NCBI RefSeq assembly: GCF_013402915.1
Contig: NC_050726.1
Coordinates: 575,501 to 639,500 of the forward strand
Direction of reading: 5' to 3'
DNA length: 64,000 nucleotides
From: Zygotorulaspora mrakii
Taxonomy: Eukaryota > Ascomycota > Saccharomycetes > Saccharomycetales > Saccharomycetaceae
The notes under the pieces are model-generated. The model searched no databases. It saw nothing but the letters and a program-made list of their open reading frames with translations, and was not told where the DNA came from. Made by a program: the position numbers and the translations under genes. Positions 21,070 to 29,555 of this stretch are shown here, piece after piece. Position 1 is the first letter of the stretch. Each line of letters opens with the position of its first letter.

Positions 21070-22347
21070 GCTCGTCGTCGTGCTCGCTCAGAAACAACCA
21101 AGGGGGCACCCGCCAATACTGTCTTATTCGCCTACAGAAGACCTCGCAACTCCTATCTCGAGTCGCCCTTTGTCTTGAAAATGATGAACCTTCACCTATT
21201 GCGTCACTCCCGTGTTGTCTACTCGCCGATCACTGTTCGTTGCTATGGCGCAGCCGAATAAAAATGCTCACAAACTACTAAAACTTAGACGCTGAACTTC
21301 GCTCACTCGTTCGCCAGCTTATCGCCACAGATATGACAGATTGAACCAAACTTGCTCACTCACGGACACACACAGACGCAATGTGTTACTTTTACTTCAA
21401 CAACTAGCTTTTTCTCCTCCACCTCGAGAAGTATGGATTTCTTTGTCGAAAATTTTTGTCCTTGAGCGGTTGTTGATTTACCTTTACCTGTTTTCACCGG
21501 CTTCACTCGTTATACTTGCTTTACATTTCCATTTCATTTTCGGTGTCAATTTTGAATGATCTAAAAAACAATCTCATTTTCCCGCTCCCAAAACTTCATT
21601 TCATCCGCCATATCACTTTTTCCCAACTCCAACAAAATCATTTCTTTTTTCTCTTCTTTTGTTTGTCTTTTCCAAAGTCTCACCGCTCTTATCAGCAACC
21701 CCCACTTTGTCCGAAAATGGAGATAGCAGATGTACGGAAAAAGAAACCAGGCTTTATTCTCGTTTCTTTTATCCATCACCTTTTTGGGATGCAGGTATAG
21801 CGTGCGGGGAACAGCCGTGCAGCCTGCCGCCCCCTTTGTACGTTCGTGGTGCGCGCTCTGGCTATTCTCCTTTTTTTGCTACAACGAAGCGTAAAAACCG
21901 TCTTTCTCCGTTCGGCAAATCGTCCGTTCCGGTCTCCGTCCTTCCGGCCTGTGTTCCGCATTTTTGTGTCCTTGGCAAATAAAAGTGTCCAGCCCACCTC
22001 CGGACACCACTCCATTGTTTGCTCCAACGGCCCCCGATAATGACATTTCACCTCCACTGGACTGGACCCCCCAACAGGCTGGGTCGCACTATTTATCGGA
22101 GATATCAGACTCTGCTCGGTGCCAGTATCCTTGCGGCGATATGCTCTCGTTCGAGTGCACAGATACACACAGTGAACATCACGTTCTGGGTGCCCGCTGG
22201 CATTACACGTGACACGTAATGTTCAGGAGCTTACGAAGCGACAAGAGGACAGAGTTGAGTACAGAGTACAGAGTACAGAGTACAGAGTGGTTAGAGTGGT
22301 TAGAGTAGTAAGCTATGTACAGTCTTGACCGTTGCTAAGGTGGACAC
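21070..22347. other. Long IRA-BMT2 intergenic region
   Basis: This 1278-bp region contains the IRA promoter and the BMT2 3' end, both genes being on the minus strand. Short open frames occur on both strands but none looks like a protein. Parts (about 21780-22200) are noticeably GC-richer than the adjacent genes. A short tandem repeat lies at 22261-22306, and an imperfect inverted repeat with a central CACGTG lies at 22201-22221. No RNA gene was recognised. Confidence 0.6.
22261..22306. repeat. Tandem heptamer ACAGAGT and nonamer repeat
   Basis: Four perfect copies of ACAGAGT (22261-22288) are followed directly by two copies of GGTTAGAGT (22289-22306). The two units share the GAGT end, suggesting slippage. 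The array lies 42 bp past the stop-codon side of BMT2, in non-coding DNA. Confidence 0.9.
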
Positions 22348-23370
22348 TCAGTATGTGGAGGTGTCGGTCGGTTCGATAACTATACAAAAATTGTTCCTGT
22401 TGGGCCCATCATGTAGTTTTACTTTGGAAAAGCTGTCGAATGGCAACGCCGCATCTTGTTTTTTATTCGCATTAGCACACGCGCTTGCGTCTTTGTGTCG
22501 CAGACGGAAAAGGAAATAACACAGTTTTTGGGAATCGTGGCACCGCACGGGTTCGAACCCTTGACTTTGCATCATTTTTGTGAAATGCTCCTTATCGATG
22601 TATCTTGAGTTCTCCATACATGGCAGTGGCAGCACGAGGAAGCAGTAACCGTTTGGCTTGATGAACTGGGGCAGTCGCTTTATCATTTCGCCCCGTTCCG
22701 ACGGCGTGGGCACGAAATTGAGCACCAGTGAGCAGGAAACGAGGGCGAAGGTGTCAGTTTCTTCCTTTGGCAGTGGCCGCAGCATGAAATCTTGTTTGGT
22801 TATGCCCCGCGTGTCGTTTGCGTTGTTGAGATCAATGCGTATTACCGGGTTGAAGATGCCGCTCTTCGATATTGCGTTTTCGCAACTTAGCGAGCCAATT
22901 TCGAGCGCTGGACCGGAGTTTTTGGCAGTTCTTAGCTCTCGCAACCATTGGACGAGTTTTTTTGACGAGTCACCACCCCGATCGGTCGATTGGCCGTTAC
23001 GGCTCGCCATTTGGTAGGTCGCCAGTCCGCCTTCGGTTGTTATTTGACTGGTAATGTAGCCCAAGTTCTGTAGCATTAGGTCACGTGATGGTAGGTCCGA
23101 CTGTGAAGACTTGAGGAAGCCGGTGTTGTCGAGTCCCTTCTTGAATTGCGTTTTGTCCAGGGCAGTTATTTGACTTGCGATTGCTGCAAGGTTCTTTTTT
23201 TCGTCATTGCTGTCCAGAGTGATGCCCAGCTCATCGCAGATAATCTTTCTCTTATTGATTAGCACATGGAATTTTCTGATGATTCGGCGTGCTTTGCTTG
23301 GTTTTATAGTAGTGCTGCCGAATTTGGCAACCTTGTTGCCAGTGATGCTTTTCCTCTTCTTCGAGAGCAT
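22348..23370 (-). CDS. BMT2: 25S rRNA adenine-N1 methyltransferase
   Basis: Nucleolar SAM-dependent enzyme that makes m1A in 25S rRNA. The 340 residues compare with about 337 in S. cerevisiae (YBR141C). The SAM-binding segment ALEIGSLSCENAI with a following acidic VIRIDLN is near residues 170-195. The family block PLPKEETDTFALVSCSLVLNFVP carries the motif IV position, and a PLPCMENSRY segment follows. Its N-terminus is basic. It is divergent from MAK5, with the RRPE and PAC elements between them, and IRA is downstream, as in the IRA1 region of S. cerevisiae. Confidence 0.93.
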   Translation of the reverse strand: MLSKKRKSITGNKVAKFGSTTIKPSKARRIIRKFHVLINKRKIICDELGITLDSNDEKKNLAAIASQITALDKTQFKKGLDNTGFLKSSQSDLPSRDLMLQNLGYITSQITTEGGLATYQMASRNGQSTDRGGDSSKKLVQWLRELRTAKNSGPALEIGSLSCENAISKSGIFNPVIRIDLNNANDTRGITKQDFMLRPLPKEETDTFALVSCSLVLNFVPTPSERGEMIKRLPQFIKPNGYCFLVLPLPCMENSRYIDKEHFTKMMQSQGFEPVRCHDSQKLCYFLFRLRHKDASACANANKKQDAALPFDSFSKVKLHDGPNRNNFCIVIEPTDTSTY

Positions 23371-23443
23371 CGGGAATCTGCCGCTCTGCTCTTCACGGTC
23401 GAGTCGAATCGTTTCGTTCGTGGGCTCTTCTTTTTTTCACTTC

Positions 23444-23453
23444 GAAAAATTTT
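23444..23453. promoter_or_regulatory. RRPE element (BMT2-MAK5)
   Basis: GAAAAATTTT matches the rRNA-processing element core (bound by Stb3). It sits roughly midway between the BMT2 start (74 bp away) and the MAK5 start (77 bp away). Confidence 0.65.
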
Positions 23454-23470
23454 CGGTATACAAGAAAAAT

Positions 23471-23496
23471 GATGAGATGAGATGAGATGAAATGAG
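23471..23496. promoter_or_regulatory. Tandem GATGAG (PAC-like) array
   Basis: Overlapping GATGA units with five-base period (GATGA four times, then AATGAG) create several GATGAG cores in a row. GATGAG is the heart of the PAC motif. With the RRPE it makes a classical ribosome-biogenesis promoter for the divergent BMT2/MAK5 pair. No copy has the full GCGATGAG. Confidence 0.6.
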
Positions 23497-23529
23497 ACCA
23501 GATGATTGATTACACATGGATAGGGCAAA

Positions 23530-25854
23530 ATGGCGGCTAATAGGGCGTTGTTGAAGCGTTTCAAGAAGGGCACAGCCAAGGGCTCATCCAAAAGTACATC
23601 CAAGGGAAACACCGGGAGAAATACCAAGGCAATTCCCAAAGGAAACCAAAAAGAGCATGGTACAAAGCTGGTCCGTGATTCGGATTTGAAATGGAAATCC
23701 GTTGATATTCCAGATACTCTTGATGATTTTGGGGGATTTTATGGCTTAGAAGAAATTGATGGCGTGGACGTCAAAGTTGTTAATGGGAAAGTTTTGTTTG
23801 CTGCTAAGGATGAGAAAGTCAAGACAGGTGAGGAGAGCGAAAGTGGTTCTCAGGACAATAAGAATGCGAAAGCGGATGAATTGATAGAGTTTAAAAATAT
23901 GGACGATCTGAAAGAGGCTTCATTCAGTGGTGAAAGTGAGGAAGAAGAGGCAGTGGAGAAGGACTCCGAAGAAGAGAGAGAGGAGGAACATGCGGACGAA
24001 AAGGAAGAGCCGAAAGAGCCGGAAGATCCAAAGGTTGATGGTACTGCAGCAAGCGTTGACGAGTTACAAGAAAATGTCTTCAGTGCGGATGTTGTTTTAG
24101 ATGACGTCACAATAGCTGAATTACCGGAATGGACTTCTCTATGTCCTCTGTCTGTAATCACTTTGCATGGATTGGCCAAGAACGGATTTATACATCCAAC
24201 AGAGATACAGAAAAGAGCTATTCCTGTTGCAATGCAAGAACAAGATATAATGGGTAAGGCAGCAACTGGCTCCGGTAAAACATTGGCATATGGTATACCA
24301 ATTTTGGAGAGTTTAGTCAAAAGTAAAAGCTCAGTCGACCCTATAGGCTTAATTTTCACTCCAACGAGGGAATTGGCTCAACAAGTAACAAAGCATTTAC
24401 AGAATATGGCAGAATTAGTGGTAAAAAAAACACCATATTGCATTGTGTCACTTACAGGTGGTCTCTCAATTCAAAAGCAGCAAAGATTACTTAATTATGA
24501 GGGAAGTGGTAGAATCGTTGTAGCTACTCCAGGTAGATTCTTAGAATTAATTGAAAAGAATGACTCATTTCTCAAAAGATGTGCCAATATCAAAACTTTG
24601 GTACTTGATGAGGCTGATAGATTATTACAAGATGGTCACTTTGATGAATTTGAAAAAATTTTAAAACATCTTACCATAGCGAGAAAAGGTTCCAAGAAAG
24701 AAGCTTGGCAGACGATGATTTTCTCGGCAACATTTTCCATGGATCTATTCGGTAAGTTATCGAATGTAACGTGGAAAAAGGATTCAAAGAATGACAATAC
24801 TAGTGAAATGGAACTGGTTTTGAGACATTTAATGCAGAAAATCAATTTCAAGTCAAAACCGACTATAATTGATACAAACTCTGATGGAATGATGAACAAG
24901 CAAATCAAGGAATCGCTAATTGAATGTGGACCTTTGGAGCGTGATTTGTACTCATATTATTTCGTTACAATGTATCCGGGTTCTACATTAATTTTCTGTA
25001 ATGCGATTGAGTCGGTGAAAAAATTAAATGCAACTTTGAATAATTTACAAGTATCAACTTTCCAGATACATTCCTCAATGACACAGAAAGCTAGGCTAAG
25101 AAATTTGGAAAGATATCAAGAACAACTGAAAAAGAACAAAGTACTTGGCAAGTCTACCGTATTAATAGCGAGTGATGTTGCTGCAAGGGGTTTAGATATA
25201 TCTGATATTCAACACGTTATTCATTATCATTTACCTCGTACCGCAGATGTTTACATTCATAGATCAGGTAGAACCGCACGTGCAGAGAAAGAAGGTGTTT
25301 CGGTTATGATCTGCTCACCAGAAGAAGCCCAAGGACCATTGAGAAAACTGAGGAAGTTATTAGCCGGTAAAAAAGAGAGTGGATTTGTAAAATATAAAAA
25401 ATGGCAAAAGGCAGTACCGCTATTACCGATAGAACCAGACATTGTAAAGCAGTTAAGAGATCGGTGTCGTTTAGCTAGTGAATTGGCTGACCATGACTTA
25501 ATATCCACTTCATTGCGAAAAGAGGGAGATTGGTTGAAGAAGGCTGCTGATGACCTAGGTATGGATGTGGACTCCGACAATGAAGGAAAAGATATTATCT
25601 TGGCAAAGAATAAATTAAAGAAATTGGGAAAGACTATGAGTAAAGATAACTTGAAAAATATTAGAGGAGAATTGAAACGATTGCTGCATACACCATTAAG
25701 AAAAGATATGAGAAAAAAATATCTCACTGGGGGACTTGTAAATTTAGCTGATGATATGGTTAAAAAAAGAGGACATGATACAATCATTGGTCAAGATAAA
25801 CAAGGCCTCTTAGACCTCTTGAAAAATAAGAAGAGAAAAAAAGGAAAAAATTAA
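23530..25854 (+). CDS. MAK5: DEAD-box RNA helicase, 60S biogenesis
   Basis: Nucleolar ATP-dependent RNA helicase needed for 60S subunit assembly. The 774 residues are nearly the length I recall for S. cerevisiae (773). After a basic, then acidic (Glu-rich, about 100-180) N-terminal region come the motifs. These are Q motif IHPTEIQKRAIP, motif I A244-ATGSGKT with K250, Ia PTRELAQQ, II D360-EAD-363, III SAT, and VI H577-RSGRTAR-584. The C-terminal extension is Lys-rich. It is divergent from BMT2 and convergent with SUP45, as in S. cerevisiae (YBR141-143). Confidence 0.97.
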   Translation: MAANRALLKRFKKGTAKGSSKSTSKGNTGRNTKAIPKGNQKEHGTKLVRDSDLKWKSVDIPDTLDDFGGFYGLEEIDGVDVKVVNGKVLFAAKDEKVKTGEESESGSQDNKNAKADELIEFKNMDDLKEASFSGESEEEEAVEKDSEEEREEEHADEKEEPKEPEDPKVDGTAASVDELQENVFSADVVLDDVTIAELPEWTSLCPLSVITLHGLAKNGFIHPTEIQKRAIPVAMQEQDIMGKAATGSGKTLAYGIPILESLVKSKSSVDPIGLIFTPTRELAQQVTKHLQNMAELVVKKTPYCIVSLTGGLSIQKQQRLLNYEGSGRIVVATPGRFLELIEKNDSFLKRCANIKTLVLDEADRLLQDGHFDEFEKILKHLTIARKGSKKEAWQTMIFSATFSMDLFGKLSNVTWKKDSKNDNTSEMELVLRHLMQKINFKSKPTIIDTNSDGMMNKQIKESLIECGPLERDLYSYYFVTMYPGSTLIFCNAIESVKKLNATLNNLQVSTFQIHSSMTQKARLRNLERYQEQLKKNKVLGKSTVLIASDVAARGLDISDIQHVIHYHLPRTADVYIHRSGRTARAEKEGVSVMICSPEEAQGPLRKLRKLLAGKKESGFVKYKKWQKAVPLLPIEPDIVKQLRDRCRLASELADHDLISTSLRKEGDWLKKAADDLGMDVDSDNEGKDIILAKNKLKKLGKTMSKDNLKNIRGELKRLLHTPLRKDMRKKYLTGGLVNLADDMVKKRGHDTIIGQDKQGLLDLLKNKKRKKGKN

Positions 25855-25985
25855 CATCATTTGTTCATATATCTACTTATATATACATATATGTACTGTT
25901 AAGTGTTTCAGCATTCGAAAAAAATATTTTACAAATTGAGCCAAAAGATGTAGGAATACTTGGGTCCTCACACAACTGGCTATGC

Positions 25986-27299
25986 TTAAATGAAATCGTA
26001 ATCAGAACCTTCATTTTCATCGTAGTATTCATCTTCTGATTCATCTGCTAATTGTTCAAAATTGACTTTATAACGTAAGATCGCACCAATACCACCAAAA
26101 CCTGTAACGAACTGAGCACCTTCAGAAGATTTATCTGTGATGAATTCCAAAGTGGCACCATAATTCTTATAATTCTCAGCAAGCCATTCGACAAATGGTT
26201 GTTCATCTACAGTTTCCATCTCTTGACCAGTGGTTTTATCAATAGCAAAAGATTTATCACCTTGATTTGGTTCCCCGAACTTCAGTACTTCCTTATTTTC
26301 AGAATCCTTGCATACGTATCTAATGGTTTCTAAGTTCTCGAAAACAATTAATTTTTCCACAGCACCCAGTTCTAAAGCCTTCAGCGTATCATCAATACCG
26401 TAACAGAATTTACCTGTGTCACGAGAGATTTCATCGAAATAATCTGTCAAAAGTTTCTTCTCTTGCACAAATTTAACATTTGATAGAGTTTCCGCAGAAA
26501 GCTCAATGGCTTGGTTAAATCCATTCTCACCACCATAAGAGATATCAACAATTTTTATAACTTTTGAGGCCAATCTTTGATCGAACATTTCAGATTTGGC
26601 CAAATCGGTTTTAAAGTCAGCAGAACCTGCCAAGATTAATCCCTTGACGTTGATCTTGTCATCTGTAATGAAATTTTGTACTGCAACCTCGGATACTTTT
26701 CTAACATAATTATGTCTCTTTTCTTCTCTCAGACGTGCAAAACGAACAGCAGATTGACCACCTCTACCATGCTTTTTTGGTAAATCAACAGTAAATTTGT
26801 GCAGAACAGTTCTTGTATTACCTGATAGCAAACCAAACAGAGTACCTTGACCATCCATGACAATGAAACCGAATTTTTCGTCAGCTTCTAAAAGCTCTGA
26901 TAAGACCTCTGTGTGAAATTTATTGTCACACAAGTACAACGATGTATTGATTGGTTTATATGGTTCGATATCGAAAGTGACTCTTTTTTCTTTTCCTTCA
27001 TCAGTAATCATATCACCACAGTAAAGAACTAAACCATTTGGTGGTACTTTAGAATATAGTTTCAACTTTTGTTGTGTAGATGTAATGGCAGAAAGCACGG
27101 ATAGACGGTTAACTCTAGATTTAATGTTAGATGCTGTACCATATTCATCCGTTAGCATCTTTTGAATCATAGATATTTGACCCTTAGGTGGTATAACAAG
27201 AGAAATCATGGACGTACCATTACCCCGGGCTTCTTGCAAAGACTTAATAAGCTTTTTGACTTTCCAGATCTCAATATTTTTTTCAGCCTCTGTCTCCAT
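25986..27299 (-). CDS. SUP45: Translation release factor eRF1
   Basis: Class 1 release factor that reads all three stop codons and triggers peptide release with eRF3. Its 437 residues equal the S. cerevisiae length. The stop-recognition motifs NIKS (N58-S61) and YLCDNKF (122-128) are intact. The catalytic GGQ lies at 180-182 within [11 protein letters not shown]. The C-terminal domain ends in the acidic tail that contacts eRF3. The intact decoding motifs agree with use of all three standard stops. Confidence 0.98.
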   Translation of the reverse strand: METEAEKNIEIWKVKKLIKSLQEARGNGTSMISLVIPPKGQISMIQKMLTDEYGTASNIKSRVNRLSVLSAITSTQQKLKLYSKVPPNGLVLYCGDMITDEGKEKRVTFDIEPYKPINTSLYLCDNKFHTEVLSELLEADEKFGFIVMDGQGTLFGLLSGNTRTVLHKFTVDLPKKHGRGGQSAVRFARLREEKRHNYVRKVSEVAVQNFITDDKINVKGLILAGSADFKTDLAKSEMFDQRLASKVIKIVDISYGGENGFNQAIELSAETLSNVKFVQEKKLLTDYFDEISRDTGKFCYGIDDTLKALELGAVEKLIVFENLETIRYVCKDSENKEVLKFGEPNQGDKSFAIDKTTGQEMETVDEQPFVEWLAENYKNYGATLEFITDKSSEGAQFVTGFGGIGAILRYKVNFEQLADESEDEYYDENEGSDYDFI

Positions 27300-27624
27300 G
27301 ATTGTTGAATACTTTTATATCAAAGAATCAAGTGCTATAACGATTATTTGCCTACATAATTCATAGGAATAACTCATCATTTCAATAGTTAATAGGTGTT
27401 TTCCGAAAAATTTTCAGTTTTCTTCAGCAAAAAAAGTACAAACTTCAGTAGTAAGAAATTGATTGAATTGATCGATACCTCACGTGACATACTGAAAGAG
27501 ATAAACTACATTGATACAAAAGATTAAAATATTTGTACTAAAAATGACATATTTTAAGGCAGGATGCTCCTATTGGATAACTTATTTCGTTGCAGTTGAT
27601 CGAAAGATGATTTTTAGGACCATT
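27300..27624. promoter_or_regulatory. SUP45 promoter with E-box
   Basis: This 325-bp region separates SUP45 from the 3' end of the receptor gene. It contains TCACGTGAC at 27480-27488, a good Cbf1-type site about 180 bp upstream of SUP45. A TTTTCCGAAAAA motif lies at 27399. No gene is seen. Confidence 0.5.
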
Positions 27625-29172
27625 TCATACGTCGCTTTCACTTAAAAAGTCGTATTCGTCCCAATTTGAATCTTGACTAGATCCAGAATGAATGGTCTCA
27701 TCATCATTAGTCACATTAGAGCTGATGACACCATCGGAGTATTGCTCCTTTTCAAGAAGCTGACATGTCTCGGGGCTAGACGTGGTATCCACATAGGTCT
27801 GTAAACTGTTCGAAAAATCTGAAATATCATGCAGCTTTTTCAAAAAAAAGGTGTGACTCTTTCCTGACAGCTCGCATTTCGTGGAGCTGTATACAGTTCG
27901 ATTGTTCGGATCAACGATTTTGATGTCTCCTTTTTCGAAATTCAAAGTTTCAGCTACTCTGGGGTAAAAATTGAATCTTAAAGTCTTGGTATGATCGACT
28001 AATAGCTCATGTGGACCCATCGTTAAGTTGCATATCTCCGAAAATGTGTGTTCGGCATTTTGAGAAAGTTCTGGAACCTCACTGTCCGATACAGAGTAGA
28101 CTAACGAGAAACCACCAGGAATATTATTTTTACTCCTGTTGAACAATTTGAAGAACACAGTAGTATCCTTTCTCGTTATTTCCACTTTTACAGGACTATG
28201 CTTCACCTTAGATGCAGTATGATACCTTCTCTTGACGGTTTTGGGTCTGTTGAAACTGTTGGATGAAGCGCTATCATTAGTATGAGCATTCAAAGAATTC
28301 CTTAAAATATCAGATACCTTTTCCTCGCCTCCGTGATCTTCAACCCATTTCTTGTAGGACTTGTATCCTTTAGCTATTTCCTTCAACTTATCTATATCAC
28401 CGAACATTTCAAATAGCTCTTTTTCTTCTTCTGGAATATCGATGACAACTTCCTTGTCACTTTTGGATTTTGCTTTGCACTGTTGGCGAATTCTTCCCCA
28501 GTTTCTCGAATGAGACCCAATGTCTAGATAGGCAGGCATTTTGATTTTGATCATATTGTGATTTCCCTTGTGATAACCATTTTCAAAACCGCTGTCTTCG
28601 CACTCGGAACAAAGATCAAAGTTTGGGCATGTCAAGCACTTGTACCTTACTCCACAAATCTCCTTTGCGTCGGCATCCTGTGGTGAAGAACATCCGTCGC
28701 AGAAAATGTTGGCATGGAATGGCTTGTTTTCCTGCCCCTTGGTTTTCTCCTCACCCTCTTCCTGCTGTTTCTCAAGCAATAATTCCACCTTCTTGATGGA
28801 TGAAACTAACTCATTCCACTGATTTTTTGAAATAGTAACATTGTTCTCTTTAACTTCTTCTTTAATCTGGTCTTTATTTTGTTTCTGATTTGTTTCCCAA
28901 CTCGAATCGTCATGCTTATCATATATCAGCAGAATATGTGGCTTAGAATTGCATCTTTGCGAAGACAAGAACTTCATAGCGCTCTCTTGATCGTCCAGCA
29001 AAAGATCTGTCTCAAGAGTCTTCTTTCCATGACAGATACATCTGCCCATAACAAGCTTGGTCTTGAATACGTCTTCAATTTCGAAGGTGGACCGAATGAA
29101 GTCATTTAAGGAGCCTTTTCTCTCCTCGAACACTTCACCACGTCTACCATAAACAACACCGGCTCCAACCAT
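27625..29172 (-). CDS. ATG19: Autophagy receptor of the Atg19/Atg34 position with a ZZ finger
   Basis: Probable selective-autophagy (Cvt) receptor. It lies between IRA-side genes and PHM7, the place of ATG19/ATG34 (YOL082W/YOL083W). The 515 residues contain a predicted coiled coil at about 117-140. A full ZZ zinc finger follows with C158-x2-C161, C173, C179-x2-C182, C188-x2-C191 and H201-x3-H205. A beta-rich region at about 327-448 is in the place of the Ams1-binding Ig-like domain. The acidic C-terminus has overlapping Atg8-binding motifs, W504-DEY-507 and Y507-DFL-510. The order coiled coil, ZZ, Ig-like and AIM resembles NBR1. From memory the S. cerevisiae proteins lack the ZZ finger and are shorter (about 415 residues). 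The frame is open 15 codons upstream of the first ATG at 29172. The symbol rests on position plus architecture. Confidence 0.75.
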   Translation of the reverse strand: MVGAGVVYGRRGEVFEERKGSLNDFIRSTFEIEDVFKTKLVMGRCICHGKKTLETDLLLDDQESAMKFLSSQRCNSKPHILLIYDKHDDSSWETNQKQNKDQIKEEVKENNVTISKNQWNELVSSIKKVELLLEKQQEEGEEKTKGQENKPFHANIFCDGCSSPQDADAKEICGVRYKCLTCPNFDLCSECEDSGFENGYHKGNHNMIKIKMPAYLDIGSHSRNWGRIRQQCKAKSKSDKEVVIDIPEEEKELFEMFGDIDKLKEIAKGYKSYKKWVEDHGGEEKVSDILRNSLNAHTNDSASSNSFNRPKTVKRRYHTASKVKHSPVKVEITRKDTTVFFKLFNRSKNNIPGGFSLVYSVSDSEVPELSQNAEHTFSEICNLTMGPHELLVDHTKTLRFNFYPRVAETLNFEKGDIKIVDPNNRTVYSSTKCELSGKSHTFFLKKLHDISDFSNSLQTYVDTTSSPETCQLLEKEQYSDGVISSNVTNDDETIHSGSSQDSNWDEYDFLSESDV

Positions 29173-29555
29173 TACTACAACTTTTATATGTCTCTCTGAC
29201 TTCCAAGAAACTGTCAATAACCTGCGTTGTCAATCTGCCTCTTGTAAACAGTTTCTTTGGAAATAGGTTAAGATGTATTTAAACATCCCTTTATTTATAT
29301 TTTTGTCCCTTATCGCCTAAAGGTACCTTGAGGTCGTAATGCAGCACATCGCTCCAATTGAAAATACATACAAACTACTAAAAAGAAATATTATAAGAAC
29401 GATAAGGTAAATGCTCTAGAATAAAAAAGAATAGAGATAGTTAATACATTAATAATTAGATGGAGAAGTATATTTAGTTGAAAATATAACAGTCAAGAAT
29501 AAAGTCGGATTAAATAGTAAAGCACAATCAAATTTGACGCGGAACATCTCTGCTA
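29173..29555. other. PHM7-ATG19 intergenic region
   Basis: This AT-rich region between two minus-strand genes holds the PHM7 terminator and the ATG19 promoter. TATAAAAG (minus strand) occurs within 20 bp of the ATG, too close to be the usual TATA box. I looked for an upstream exon with branch point and ATG and found none. Confidence 0.5.

Noticed and set aside
22549..22561. GGGTTCGAACCC resembles a tRNA T-arm/B box
   Set aside because: It is codons of BMT2 (Gly-Phe-Glu-Pro). The flanks do not pair as a T stem and no A box or acceptor stem fits on either strand.
27397..27488. TTTTCCGAAAAA and TCACGTGAC about 70 bp apart, like CDEIII and CDEI of a point centromere
   Set aside because: The CCG core is in the wrong orientation relative to the CDEI-like site, the TGTTT-TG part is missing and the spacer is not extremely AT-rich. 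It is better seen as the SUP45 promoter.
29173..29470. GTATGT on the minus strand at 29366-29371 as the donor of an extra first exon of the receptor gene
   Set aside because: No branch point follows, and the only upstream ATG is stopped after two codons.
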